NCBI GenBank assembly: GCA_017745235.1 | Contig: JAGHZU010000011.1 | Location: forward strand, 62,001-126,000 | Direction of reading: 5' to 3' | From: Caulobacter sp. | GTDB taxonomy: Bacteria; Pseudomonadota; Alphaproteobacteria; Caulobacterales; Caulobacteraceae | DNA: 64,000 nucleotides | Program-made: the position numbers and the translations under genes | In this document: piece by piece, positions 8,969 to 16,709 of the stretch | Layout of the letters: the number at the start of each line of letters is the position of its first letter | How positions within the stretch are numbered: the first letter of the stretch is position 1 | The notes under the pieces: generated by a model | Databases searched by the model: none | What the model saw: the letters and a program-made list of their open reading frames with translations, nothing else | Told to the model about the DNA's origin: nothing

Positions 8969-9331
8969 TCAGTCCTCGTCGTTGGCAGGCTGTGGCGGAC
9001 CGTGGATCATCCAGGTGGAGACGTAGTCGAGGCTCTCCAGCGTCTCGCCGGTGCTCTCCAGTGTGTGCGGACCCGACGAGGCCGGACGGATGTTGGAGGT
9101 CTGCGGCGGCAGGGTGAAGGTGTCGCCCTCCTCGCCCATCAGGTCCAGGGTGACGCCCTCGGTCTCATCGACCGAAATCACCACGCCCCAGAATTCCTCG
9201 CGGTCGGAGACCTCGCCGGCGTCGTCCAGATAGGTCAGGCCGACCAGGAGGGTCTTGCCCACCAGGGTCTGGGCGAAGGTCGAGTTCCAGTGCTCAGGCG
9301 GAGCGGCGGTGAGGAAATCATCGTCGGTCAT
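8969..9331 (-). CDS. Uncharacterised 120-aa protein between metI and metQ
   Basis: An acidic soluble protein with no signal peptide. It starts MTDDDFLTAAPPEHWNSTFA and contains a predicted beta-rich core (GKTLLVGLTYLD, EEFWGVVISVDE, VTLDLMGEEGDTFTLPP). I do not recognise a family. It lies on the same strand as the methionine importer genes, 61 bases after metI and 108 bases before metQ, so it is probably co-transcribed. A link with methionine uptake is only positional. Confidence 0.7.
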   Translation of the reverse strand: MTDDDFLTAAPPEHWNSTFAQTLVGKTLLVGLTYLDDAGEVSDREEFWGVVISVDETEGVTLDLMGEEGDTFTLPPQTSNIRPASSGPHTLESTGETLESLDYVSTWMIHGPPQPANDED

Positions 9332-9392
9332 TCCTAATCCTTAGCGCTCTACGATCCGTCCGGCCACCTCTCGGGGCGCGACAGAAAAGCGC

Positions 9393-10058
9393 CTAGCGGT
9401 GCGAGACCTTCCGCACAGCGGCGTCGCCGACCATCTGCAGCACCTGGACCAGCACCAATAGGGCCACCACGGTCACTACCATCACGTCGGTCTGGAAGCG
9501 CTGGTAGCCAAAGCGGATGGCCAGGTCGCCCAGGCCGCCCGCTCCCACCACGCCGGCCATGGCGGTGTAGGACACCAGGGCGATGGCGGTGACCGTGGCC
9601 GCGGCGATCAGGCCCGGCATGGCCTCGGGCAACAGGGCGCCCAGCACCACCTGCCGCCGCTTGGCGCCCATGGCGAAGCTGGCCTCGATCACGCCCTTGT
9701 CCACTTCCCGCAGGGCCGTTTCCACAAGGCGCGCGAAGAAGGGCGCCGCGCCCGCCACCAGCGGCGGGATCGCCCCGGCCACACCCAGCGAGGTGCCGAC
9801 CAGCGCCACGGTCAGTGGAATCATCACGATCAGAAGGATCACGAACGGCACCGAACGCAGGATGTTGATGACCAGAGACAGCGCGCCGTTGGCCAGGCGA
9901 TTCTCCAGCATCTGGCCCTTGCCGGTCAGGAACAGGATCACGCCCAGAGGCAGCCCCAGGATCACCGTCAGCACCATCGAGCCACCCAGCATCGACAGAG
10001 TGTCGATCGTCGCCTGGCCGATGTCGGCCCAGTCGATGTTCGCCAACAGGCCGCTCAT
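9393..10058 (-). CDS. metI: MetI, methionine ABC transporter permease
   Basis: The 221-aa inner membrane permease has five to six hydrophobic segments. The cytoplasmic coupling loop is typical of the MetI family ([20 protein letters not shown], near residues 140-160). It pairs with MetN ATPase and MetQ to import methionine. Its ATG overlaps the metN stop by 4 nt, indicating coupled translation. Confidence 0.95.
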   Translation of the reverse strand: MSGLLANIDWADIGQATIDTLSMLGGSMVLTVILGLPLGVILFLTGKGQMLENRLANGALSLVINILRSVPFVILLIVMIPLTVALVGTSLGVAGAIPPLVAGAAPFFARLVETALREVDKGVIEASFAMGAKRRQVVLGALLPEAMPGLIAAATVTAIALVSYTAMAGVVGAGGLGDLAIRFGYQRFQTDVMVVTVVALLVLVQVLQMVGDAAVRKVSHR

Positions 10059-11050
10059 CGGTCGCCCTCCGAAACCAGATCCACCCGCACGCCATCGGCC
10101 TGGAAACGCGCGATCGCAGCGTCCACGTCGCCGCCGGTCAGGGCCAGGGTCAGCTGGCCGTAAGGGGTCTCGCGCAGTCGGTGGATACGACCGCCAAGGA
10201 TCGAATAGTCGACGCCGGTCTCACGGGCGACCGCGCCCAGGATCGGTTTGTAGGTGGCCTCGCCCTTGAAGGTCAGGCGCACCACGCGGCCGCCGATCGG
10301 CGCGCCGTCGCCGGGCGCGCCCTCGGCCTCGGTCACGAACCGTCGAGCCATGTCGCTGGCCGGATGCAGGAAGACGTCCTCCACCGGGCCGGCCTCGACC
10401 ACCTTGCCGCTCTCCAGCACCGCCACCCGATCGCAAACGCGGCGCACCACGTCCATCTCGTGGGTGATCAGCACGATGGTCAGGCCCAGTTCGCGATTGA
10501 GGTTGGAGACCAGCTCCAGGATCTGCTCGGTGGTCTCCGGGTCCAGCGCGCTGGTGGCCTCGTCGCACAGCAGCACCTTGGGACCGGTGGCCAGGGCGCG
10601 GGCGATGCCGACGCGCTGCTTCTGGCCGCCCGACAGCTGGGCCGGATACTTGGCCGCAAAGTCGGACAGCCCCACCCGCGCCAGCAGCTCGGCCGTGCGC
10701 GCCTTGGCCTCGGCGTCGGAAACCCCGGCCAGCTTCAGCGGAAAAGCCACGTTGCCGGCCACGGTCTTGGACGACAGCAGGTTGAAGTGCTGGAAGATCA
10801 TCCCAACCCGGCGACGCAGGGACCGCAACCCTTCGACGCCCAGGCCCGCCACGTCGTCGCCATCGACGATCACCTTGCCGCCCGAAGGCTTCTCCAGGCC
10901 GTTGATCAGCCGGATCAAGGTGGACTTGCCCGCGCCCGAGGCGCCGATCACGCCATAGACCTCGCCCGGAGCGACCGACAGCGACACGCCGTTCAGGGCG
11001 GCGCGCGCGCCTCCGGCATAGGTTTTCGAAACGTCTTGGAAGGTGATCAC
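10055..11050 (-). CDS. metN: MetN, methionine ABC transporter ATPase
   Basis: The 331-aa ATPase has Walker [10 protein letters not shown] (about residues 36-44), the ABC signature [15 protein letters not shown], Walker [13 protein letters not shown] and the switch His in LITHEMD. A C-terminal NIL domain (about residues 255-330) is present. In MetN this domain binds methionine and trans-inhibits transport when the cell is replete. First gene of the importer run. I see no SAM riboswitch in the 125 bases upstream. Confidence 0.96.
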   Translation of the reverse strand: MITFQDVSKTYAGGARAALNGVSLSVAPGEVYGVIGASGAGKSTLIRLINGLEKPSGGKVIVDGDDVAGLGVEGLRSLRRRVGMIFQHFNLLSSKTVAGNVAFPLKLAGVSDAEAKARTAELLARVGLSDFAAKYPAQLSGGQKQRVGIARALATGPKVLLCDEATSALDPETTEQILELVSNLNRELGLTIVLITHEMDVVRRVCDRVAVLESGKVVEAGPVEDVFLHPASDMARRFVTEAEGAPGDGAPIGGRVVRLTFKGEATYKPILGAVARETGVDYSILGGRIHRLRETPYGQLTLALTGGDVDAAIARFQADGVRVDLVSEGDR

Positions 11051-11175
11051 GGGCGGGCTCGGCGGTGTTGAGCGCGAGCATTTAGGCTCTGACGCCGGTT
11101 TTGGCGAGCGCCAAGCGATCCTTCGACGGGCGACTTGGCGATCGCGCGCCCTCCCCCTATACGGGCAGGACCAGC

Positions 11176-11262
11176 GCGGGCGTGGCGAAACTGGTAGACG
11201 CAGCGGACTTAAAATCCGCCAGCCGCAAGGCTATGCCGGTTCGACCCCGGCCGCCCGCACCA
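11176..11262 (+). tRNA. tRNA-Leu (anticodon UAA)
   Basis: The 87-nt sequence folds as a class II tRNA. The acceptor stem is GCGGGCG / CGCCCGC with discriminator A and encoded CCA. The D-arm contains CTGGTAGAC, the anticodon stem-loop GCGGACTTAAAATCCGC has anticodon TAA, the variable arm is long (AGCCGCAAGGCT), and the T-arm is CCGGTTCGACCCCGG. The stop codon of the convergent membrane-protein gene begins two bases beyond its 3' end. Confidence 0.97.
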
Positions 11263-11263
11263 C

Positions 11264-11704
11264 TCAGCCGCGCGCCCCGCGCGGTCCCCATCGCGACCAG
11301 CCGGCTTGGATAACGCCGACGGCGAACGCCACCAGTTCGGCATAGCTCCACAGGTAATAGGTGGAGAAGAAGCCCCACTGCATGAGGGTCAGGTCGATGA
11401 TGAAGACCACGTGGGTCAGCACGACCAGCAGTTGGAAGGCGGTCATGAACAGGATCCACAGCCGCCGCTCGAACGCCGAACAGATCATCAGCACTAACAG
11501 GTAGATCAGATCGACGGTGAAGATGCCCCACTGCACGGCGGCGCGGTCGTGGGTCTGGACGGCGGCCGAGGCGAACCAGGCGGCGATGGTGGCCACGGCC
11601 AGCCAGCGCTCCAGCCGTCGCCCCACGACCAGGGCTGCCAGGCAGACCATCAGCATGGCCACGACGCCGATCTGGGTCGGCAGGATGGTGAAGAACTTGA
11701 ACAT
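11264..11704 (-). CDS. Small multi-pass membrane protein, unknown function
   Basis: The 146-aa product has about four or five hydrophobic helices (e.g. IGVVAMLMVCLAALVVG, FTVDLIYLLVLMICSAF, FQLLVVLTHVVFIIDL). It has no motif I can name. The ATG at 11702-11704 is preferred because GGGG precedes it by about five bases; two upstream in-frame ATGs (11728, 11752) lack a good ribosome site, and the furthest lies at the edge of a terminator. The gene ends against the convergent tRNA-Leu. Confidence 0.65.
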   Translation of the reverse strand: MFKFFTILPTQIGVVAMLMVCLAALVVGRRLERWLAVATIAAWFASAAVQTHDRAAVQWGIFTVDLIYLLVLMICSAFERRLWILFMTAFQLLVVLTHVVFIIDLTLMQWGFFSTYYLWSYAELVAFAVGVIQAGWSRWGPRGARG

Positions 11705-11750
11705 CTCGCCCCTGAGCTGGGGCGCCATCCTTCGCCGGAATCGGCGTTGC

Positions 11751-11784
11751 AAAAAAGGGCTCCCGCGCGCTGGCGCGGGAGCCC
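11751..11784 (-). terminator. Rho-independent terminator after the 110-aa protein gene
   Basis: A perfect 12-bp stem (GGGCTCCCGCGC / GCGCGGGAGCCC) with a GCTG loop lies at 11757-11784. On the minus strand it is followed by six U residues (AAAAAA at 11751-11756). It ends the transcript of the gene at 11802-12134 and separates it from the membrane-protein gene downstream. Confidence 0.9.
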
Positions 11785-11801
11785 CCTTGGATAAGACGGC
11801 T

Positions 11802-12134
11802 CTAGACCGCCTTCAGATGACCGCGGGGCGTATCGACTTCGCCCTTGTCGCCGCCGCCCACCAGGGTCACGCGACGCAGGCCGACCTGGTCCTTGGCCTC
11901 GGCCAGGGCGCCGTGGGCGGCGATCAGCGACCGGCGAACATGGGCCATGCCCGAGGCGGCCTCCAGAACGTGGTCGACGGCCTGCTGGCCCACGCCCGCG
12001 GCCAAACCCGCCTCGAGCCGGGCCCTGGGCATGGCGGCGATCAGGTCGCCCATCAGGGCCAGGGTGGTGTCGACCGCTTCCTCGGTCGAAAACAGTTGCG
12101 TGGCCAGTTGCTCGGCGACGATACGACGCTTCAT
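11802..12134 (-). CDS. Uncharacterised 110-aa helical protein
   Basis: The product (MKRRIVAEQLATQLFSTEEA...) is predicted to be mostly alpha-helical and cytoplasmic. It has regularly spaced small and charged residues (MGDLIAAMPRARLEAGLAAG, AASGMAHVRRSLIAAHGALA). I recognise no domain. It is monocistronic: its own terminator follows the stop codon, and the gene upstream ends about 80 bases before its start. Codon pattern and composition look native. Confidence 0.7.
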   Translation of the reverse strand: MKRRIVAEQLATQLFSTEEAVDTTLALMGDLIAAMPRARLEAGLAAGVGQQAVDHVLEAASGMAHVRRSLIAAHGALAEAKDQVGLRRVTLVGGGDKGEVDTPRGHLKAV

Positions 12135-12211
12135 TTGGATATCCCCCGCGCCCTCTAGGGGCGGCTAGACGGTTGAATGAAGGGACGCCCGACGGCGCCC
12201 CTTCCGTTGGG

Positions 12212-12358
12212 TCAGCCGTGGCGCAGGAATTGAAAGACGTGGGCGACCTCGCGCGTCCCCAGCAGGCCGCCGATCAGCAGGCTGAACGCGGCGGCGATGG
12301 CCAGGACGATCATCACCCGGGCGAGGGGGCTCAGCTCATGGCCATGCCCTCCGCCCAT
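12212..12358 (-). CDS. Putative 48-aa single-pass membrane peptide
   Basis: Starting at an ATG inside the last ten codons of the upstream 118-aa gene, this small frame encodes MGGGHGHELS followed by one strong hydrophobic helix (ARVMIVLAIAAAFSLLIGG) and a short charged tail. The 28-base overlap would allow coupled translation. It may instead be the C-terminal end of a longer frame that opens at the HTH gene upstream (see that entry). The TM segment makes it likely that this end of the frame is translated in one form or the other. Confidence 0.45.
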   Translation of the reverse strand: MGGGHGHELSPLARVMIVLAIAAAFSLLIGGLLGTREVAHVFQFLRHG

Positions 12359-13048
12359 TTCTCGTGAAAGCCCTCGTCCAGCACCGTGGCCGTGATGACC
12401 AGCACTTCGCGCAGCACCATCTCCGGCGGCTTGGGCGAGGCCTCCTTGCGAACCGCCGAAATCAGATCGCGCACCATCGGCGCCAGGTCGTCCGGCGCCA
12501 GATCCAGCAACTGGCGCTCCAGCTCCGTCCAGGCGAAGACCGGCATCGGCGGGCGCCGCAGAAGCGGCGGCCAGGTCGCCTCGAAGGCCGCCGCGGCTTC
12601 GCGGATCTGCCGCGCTTTCCGCACCAGCAAGCTCAATCGGTGGCCCGCTAGGCTGGCCACCCCGTTGTCGTTGGTCACGCCGTCCATACTCGTCTTGCTC
12701 AACCTCGTTGGAGTTCGAGGCGGCAGGAGACGGCGGTGGGGGCGGCTTCGACAGTCCCATTGAGTCGCTGTGGGATTCGATCCCATAGCCACCGCCCAGG
12801 TCCGTGACGGGCCGGGCCGGGGCCATCTGCTCGTGGGCGGCCAGCATGCGCGCGGCCGCGCGGCGGCCGTTGACGCCCAGCTTGCGGCAGGCGCTCTCGA
12901 CCAAAGCGTCGGCGCGCGACTTCGACACCCCCATCAGGGGTCCGATCTCCTTGGACAGCCTGTGCTCGGCCACCCAGCGCAGGGCCTCGCGCTCGCGCTG
13001 GGTCAGCAGTTCTATGTTGGCCGGGGAAGCGGGCGGTTGGCCTTCCAT
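12212..13048 (-). CDS. LuxR-type HTH regulator; 3' end uncertain
   Basis: The first roughly 120 residues (from MEGQPPASPANIELL) carry a GerE/LuxR-like helix-turn-helix (TQREREALRWVAEHRLSKEI, then GVSKSRADALVESACRKLGV) followed by a Pro-rich linker. This is the layout of small HTH proteins common in Caulobacterales and Sphingomonadales. No stop occurs in this frame until 12212. The second half is low complexity and overlaps the better-looking 118-aa gene, but the frame ends in a TM helix. So either the gene ends in a TM anchor after a shadow-like middle, or a frameshift removed its stop. An upstream in-frame ATG at 13156 is less likely as the start. DNA binding is inferred from the motif. Confidence 0.4.
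   Translation of the reverse strand: MEGQPPASPANIELLTQREREALRWVAEHRLSKEIGPLMGVSKSRADALVESACRKLGVNGRRAAARMLAAHEQMAPARPVTDLGGGYGIESHSDSMGLSKPPPPPSPAASNSNEVEQDEYGRRDQRQRGGQPSGPPIELAGAESAADPRSRGGLRGDLAAASAAPADAGLRLDGAGAPVAGSGAGRPGADGARSDFGGSQGGLAQAAGDGAARSAGHHGHGAGRGLSREMGGGHGHELSPLARVMIVLAIAAAFSLLIGGLLGTREVAHVFQFLRHG
12331..12687 (-). CDS. Uncharacterised 118-aa helical protein
   Basis: The frame from MDGVTNDNGV to AEGMAMS encodes a protein-like, helix-rich sequence (LSLLVRKARQIREAAAAFEA, APMVRDLISAVRKEA). The frame parallel to it is a low-complexity Gly/Ala/Arg string typical of shadow frames. I do not recognise the family. It lies between an HTH regulator and a membrane peptide on the same strand, and overlaps both frames. 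Confidence 0.6.
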   Translation of the reverse strand: MDGVTNDNGVASLAGHRLSLLVRKARQIREAAAAFEATWPPLLRRPPMPVFAWTELERQLLDLAPDDLAPMVRDLISAVRKEASPKPPEMVLREVLVITATVLDEGFHEKWAEGMAMS

Positions 13049-13167
13049 GGTCTCGGGAATTCGATGGGCGGCGACGTCCGCCACGTCGCGCTGGATGCAA
13101 GAAACCGTTGCGGCCGGCGGGCGCCGCGTCGATACTTGTTCGTCATCAGTGCGCATTGGACAAGGTC

Positions 13168-13551
13168 TTGAATACGTCCTCCGGTCCAGATCCCATCGAC
13201 GTCGCCGTTGGAACCCGTATCCGGGTGCAACGTCGCCATCTCAAGGTCAGCCAGGATGAACTGGCGCAGGTCCTTGGGCTCACGTTCCAACAGGTGCAGA
13301 AGTACGAGCGGGGAACCAACCGGGTCTCCGCCTCGATGCTCGTACGCATCGCCGCCCGGCTGCAGACCACGGTCGCCAGCCTGGTGGGCGAGGACATCGT
13401 CGCCGACCAGGACACGGCCATGCTGACGGCCCTGTCCTCGCCGGGTGCGATCGAGCTGCTTCAGGCGTACAGCCAGGCGCCGCCCAAGGCGCGCAAGGCC
13501 CTGCTGGCCACCGCCCGCGCCTTGGTCGAACCCGACGAGGCCGTGGGCTAG
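13168..13551 (+). CDS. XRE family transcriptional regulator
   Basis: The product, about 127 aa, has a classic XRE/Cro helix-turn-helix (VGTRIRVQRRHLKVSQDELA, then VLGLTFQQVQKYERGTNRVS). A C-terminal helical tail follows (LLQAYSQAPPKARKALLATA), as in the family of Caulobacter regulators that begin with GPDPIDVAVG. No ATG is available; TTG at 13168 with AAGG upstream matches the expected N-terminus, though TTG codons at 13108 and 13156 are also in frame. It is divergent from the LuxR-type gene, and the shared 120-base gap must hold both promoters. Targets are unknown. Confidence 0.85.
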   Translation: MNTSSGPDPIDVAVGTRIRVQRRHLKVSQDELAQVLGLTFQQVQKYERGTNRVSASMLVRIAARLQTTVASLVGEDIVADQDTAMLTALSSPGAIELLQAYSQAPPKARKALLATARALVEPDEAVG

Positions 13552-13560
13552 GCGCTCGCC

Positions 13561-14331
13561 TTACGCCGCGCCGTCCGGCAGGCGTTCGACGCCCCTGACG
13601 CCCAGGTCCGCCAAGGTCGCCATCAGCTCGACCACGGCCGCCTCGACCTCGACCGGATCGCGGCCGCGGATCACCAGACTGGCGCCGTAGAGGTCCGGCG
13701 GGGCGAAGAACGGATAGCTGCCGATCGACAGGTCTGGATGAGCCTTGGCCACGGCTTCCAGCGGCGCGGCGATCGTGCCCTCGCCCGTGCCGGTGACCCG
13801 GACGGTCTTGCTGATCACCACGGCGCCCGTGCGCAGGCGCGGCCCCACGTCGTCGAGCATGCCGCGCATGATCGCGGGCACGCCGGCCAGCACGAACACG
13901 TTCTCCTTCTGGAACCCGGGCGGGCCTTGCACCGGGTTCTTCACCAGCACCCCGCCCTCGGGCACGTGGGCCATGCGGCGGCGAGCGGCGTTGGGCTCGC
14001 CCCAGCGCTCGCGCAGCATGGCCATGATCTCGGGATGCTCGGGCGCGGTGACGCCGAACGCCTTGGCCACCGAATCGGCGGTGATGTCGTCGTGAGTCGG
14101 GCCGATGCCGCCGGTGGTGATCAGATAGTCGTACTTGGCGCGCAGGTGGTTCACCGCGTCGACGATCTCCTGCTCGATGTCGGGCACGACCCGCGCCTCG
14201 GCCAGGTCGACGCCGTAGGTCGCCAGATACTTGGCGATGGCGTTGAGGTTCACGTCCTGGGTGCGGCCCGACAGGATCTCGTCGCCGATGATCAGAACCG
14301 CCGCCGTCACGCGCTCGCCGCCTACCGCCAT
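13561..14331 (-). CDS. CinA-like MoCF-domain protein (competence/damage-inducible protein A family)
   Basis: The 256-aa protein consists of the CinA N-terminal molybdopterin-binding (MoCF) domain: AVLIIGDEILSGRTQDVN, the phosphate-binding loop ITTGGIGPTHDDIT, and a C-terminal extension. The nicotinamide-nucleotide amidase domain of full-length CinA is missing, as in many short alphaproteobacterial members. Members of this fold act as ADP-ribose or related pyrophosphatases; the role here is inference. The start at 14331 (MAVGGERVTAAV) is preferred over an ATG 28 codons upstream. It is convergent with the XRE gene. Confidence 0.85.
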   Translation of the reverse strand: MAVGGERVTAAVLIIGDEILSGRTQDVNLNAIAKYLATYGVDLAEARVVPDIEQEIVDAVNHLRAKYDYLITTGGIGPTHDDITADSVAKAFGVTAPEHPEIMAMLRERWGEPNAARRRMAHVPEGGVLVKNPVQGPPGFQKENVFVLAGVPAIMRGMLDDVGPRLRTGAVVISKTVRVTGTGEGTIAAPLEAVAKAHPDLSIGSYPFFAPPDLYGASLVIRGRDPVEVEAAVVELMATLADLGVRGVERLPDGAA

Positions 14332-14437
14332 CGCTTCGCTCCTGTCTCGCTCTCGAACGGACTTAAGCTGGCGAGTGGCGCACGGCAACGCCATCCTGTA
14401 ATCGGCCGACCTCATCCTGGCTGTTGGGATTCACCGC

Positions 14438-14995
14438 ATGGCGGTCGCACCGATCAACATCGACTACGACCTGGGCGAGCACGGATGGTCGCGTTTCGTC
14501 CTCACGGTCGGCGACCGTAACGTCGAGGTCGGCGCCTTCAGCTACTGTACCGACGCCCTGGGTGACCTCCTCCGCGCAGCGCTGACCATCGCGAGCGGCG
14601 GCTATAGAGCCGAGACCTCTTTCGATGGCGAACCGGTGGAATGGCGTCTCATTCTTCAGCGGGACTGGCGCGCGATCACGCCGAACACGTTCGACATCAA
14701 GATCGTGTCGTTTGCCGACATCTACGCCCGCCAGCCGGAGGCCGAGGGCCATCTGGAGTTCGAGGCCCAGGTTGACGGCGACGCCTTCGCACGCGCGATC
14801 GCCCACGCCGCTCAAACCATCTGGGACCAACACGGCTCGGACGGCTACAATCGCCTATGGGGAGGTTCCGAAGGCTTCCCACTCCGAGCGCTCGGCGCGC
14901 TGCAGCGGGCGCTGGAACTCTGCGATCCGCGCCCCGCCACACCCGATCCGTCCGACTTCGTCTTCGAGGTCATCATTACTGCGAACGACTCCTGA
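14438..14995 (+). CDS. Uncharacterised 185-aa protein upstream of sfsA
   Basis: A soluble acidic protein without a signal peptide ([20 protein letters not shown]...). The beta-rich N-terminal half ([20 protein letters not shown]) and helical C-terminal half ([15 protein letters not shown]) do not match a family I can name. Its TGA overlaps the sfsA ATG (TGATG), so the two are probably translated as a pair. Confidence 0.7.
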   Translation: MAVAPINIDYDLGEHGWSRFVLTVGDRNVEVGAFSYCTDALGDLLRAALTIASGGYRAETSFDGEPVEWRLILQRDWRAITPNTFDIKIVSFADIYARQPEAEGHLEFEAQVDGDAFARAIAHAAQTIWDQHGSDGYNRLWGGSEGFPLRALGALQRALELCDPRPATPDPSDFVFEVIITANDS

Positions 14996-15768
14996 TGCTC
15001 CTCCCGCAACCGATGACGCGCGGCGTGATCGTCCAGCGTTACAAACGATTCTTCTGCGACCTGGTCCTGGACGACGGGCGTGAGATCACCGCCCATTGCC
15101 CCAACTCCGGCGCCATGCTGGGCGTGAACCTGCCGGGCCAGGGGGCGTGGGTGTCGTGGTCCGACGATCCCAAGCGCAAGCTGGCCGCGACGCTGCAGCT
15201 GGTCGAGGCCGCCGGGCCCGACGGCAAGGGCCTGGTGGGGGTCAACACCCACCTGCCCAACAAGCTGGTCGCCGAGGCTCTGGTCGGCGGGGTGATCAAG
15301 GAGCTCACGGGCTACGCCTCCATCCGTCCGGAGGTGAAATACGCCGCCGCCAGCCGCGTCGACTTCCTGCTGACCGATCCCGATCGGCCGCCCTGCTGGC
15401 TGGAGGTCAACAATTGTCCACCTAATTACGCCGCACCGGCCCCCGCCGAGCGATTGTGGCTCGAAGTAAAAAACTGCCACCTATCGAGAACCAAGGGCCT
15501 TGCCGAGTTTCCTGACTGCAAGGCCGAACGCTCGACCCGGCATCTTGGCGATCTCGCTGCACAGGTCGCGCAAGGCGATCGCGCGGCGGTCCTGTTTGTC
15601 GTCCAGCGTGAGGATTGCGACGAGTTCAGCGCGTGTGCCGACTTGGACCCAGCCTTCGCCAAGGCTCTCGATCACGCGGCGGAAGCTGGCGTGGAGGTGT
15701 TGGTCTACGCTTGCGAAATGGGGACCGAGGCGATCAGACTCAGCCGTAAAATCACTTGGAGAAATTGA
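14995..15768 (+). CDS. sfsA: SfsA-family nuclease, chimeric: native 5' part joined to an imported 3' part
   Basis: The N-terminal 137 residues are ordinary Sfs[55 protein letters not shown]. At 15406 the expected VKN continues instead as [17 protein letters not shown]. The protein then restarts the conserved [19 protein letters not shown] and runs to a normal C-terminus, giving 257 aa, about 20 more than usual. The acidic-x-Lys part of the PD-(D/E)xK-like site (EVK) is lost at the first copy (EVN) and supplied again by the second. The old native 3' end remains at 16280-16585. SfsA proteins are sugar-fermentation stimulation proteins with nuclease-like folds. Activity of this chimera is unknown. 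Confidence 0.85.
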   Translation: MLLPQPMTRGVIVQRYKRFFCDLVLDDGREITAHCPNSGAMLGVNLPGQGAWVSWSDDPKRKLAATLQLVEAAGPDGKGLVGVNTHLPNKLVAEALVGGVIKELTGYASIRPEVKYAAASRVDFLLTDPDRPPCWLEVNNCPPNYAAPAPAERLWLEVKNCHLSRTKGLAEFPDCKAERSTRHLGDLAAQVAQGDRAAVLFVVQREDCDEFSACADLDPAFAKALDHAAEAGVEVLVYACEMGTEAIRLSRKITWRN

Positions 15769-16299
15769 GGCGCGAAGGCGTCAAAATTGCTCTTCGACTT
15801 CGCCGTCGAAGCGTCCACGCTTCATGAAAACTTCGAGCGCGCTACCCGCCTCACGCATGAAGTGATCCCAAATCGGCGTCCCTATTAGGGCTTCCACCGT
15901 ATAGGGCATCGGGTTAGGCGTGGAGTCGGCCACATGGCTCCATGTCGCGTGGAAATTCCGCAGGGCCATGTTCTCTTCAGCGGAGAAAACCGGCTCGCCG
16001 TACCAGACGAAATCATCGGCATCGACCGAGTCCTGCCATTGATTGATCATCTCGTTGGGGACTTGAGCGATTGGAACGTTGCGCTCGTACTCCCTCTGCT
16101 CCTCAGCCGAAGCAGCCACCTCCAAGTACGCAATGATGTTGTTGCGGATGCGCTGTTTGAGGAGTTGCAGCGAGGGAGGTGCTTCCACGAGTCGTTGGCT
16201 CCAAGGTCTATTTGTGGAGATGTCTCACGCTGTTCGCGCAGGTGCCAGAAGTCTGCTTGGAATTGTAATTGGCAGCCTCGACGTCAAGAACGTCCACCT
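15406..16299. mobile_element. Insertion of about 0.87 kb in sfsA bounded by near-identical 17-18 bp direct repeats
   Basis: The left edge reads GTCAACAATTGTCCACCT (15406-15423) and the right edge GTCAAGAACGTCCACCT (16283-16299). They differ by one substitution and a small change in the middle, and both match the sfsA codons for V-K-N-V-H. Between them lie a foreign sfsA 3' end, a minus-strand gene of unknown function and about 95 bases of non-coding DNA. The interior is visibly poorer in G+C than its flanks. There is no recombinase gene. It may be a small cassette, or the scar of a larger island that used sfsA as its target. Confidence 0.6.
15781..16188 (-). CDS. Uncharacterised 135-aa protein carried by the sfsA insertion
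   Basis: The product ([20 protein letters not shown]...) is a soluble, acidic protein rich in aromatic residues. Segments such as [20 protein letters not shown] and [14 protein letters not shown] resemble no family I can name with confidence; the composition is in the range of small immunity or antitoxin-like proteins, which is only an impression. It uses more A/T-ending codons than neighbours, consistent with recent transfer. Convergent with the chimeric sfsA; stop codons are 12 bases apart. Confidence 0.6.
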   Translation of the reverse strand: MEAPPSLQLLKQRIRNNIIAYLEVAASAEEQREYERNVPIAQVPNEMINQWQDSVDADDFVWYGEPVFSAEENMALRNFHATWSHVADSTPNPMPYTVEALIGTPIWDHFMREAGSALEVFMKRGRFDGEVEEQF

Positions 16300-16585
16300 G
16301 TCGCGCACGCCAGGCCTGGCCGAATTCCCCGACTGCAAGGCCGCTCGGTCGACCCGCCACCTGGAAGACCTGGCCGCCCAGGTGAAGGAGGGCCACCGCG
16401 CCGTGGCCCTGTTCGTGGTCCAGCGGGAGGACTGCGAGACCTTCAAGGCCTGCGCCGAACTGGACCCCGCCTTCGCCGCCGGCCTGGACCGCGCGGCCGA
16501 CGCGGGGGTGGAAGTGCTGGTCTACGCCTGCGAGATGAGCACCGAGCAGGTGCGGATCAGTCGGCGGATCGCCTGGGCGCGGTAG
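16280..16585 (+). pseudogene. sfsA: Orphaned native 3' end of sfsA
   Basis: Codons for [20 protein letters not shown] through [20 protein letters not shown] and a TAG stop encode the C-terminal 100 residues of SfsA without any N-terminus. This part is about 75% identical over 99 residues to the imported C-terminus at 15466-15768, and both copies are 303 bases from the shared VKN/EVKN position to the stop. G+C and codon use match the flanking native genes, so this is the original end, cut off by the insertion. A short frame opens upstream of it within the insertion but has no SfsA sequence. Confidence 0.88.
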
Positions 16586-16709
16586 GCTCGCGGCGTCACG
16601 CCGCCCGCGCCGACATTGAACTTCCGTGCTATCATTGCGACATACGCCCTGAAGCCGACCCTGTTCCGGCCGTCCGCAACGACGCGCCGCCGTAGAGATT
16701 GAACCGCCC

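Noticed and set aside
11051..11175. SAM riboswitch upstream of metN
   Set aside because: The 125-base region lacks a recognisable SAM-I or SAM-II core and has no clear terminator-antiterminator pairing.
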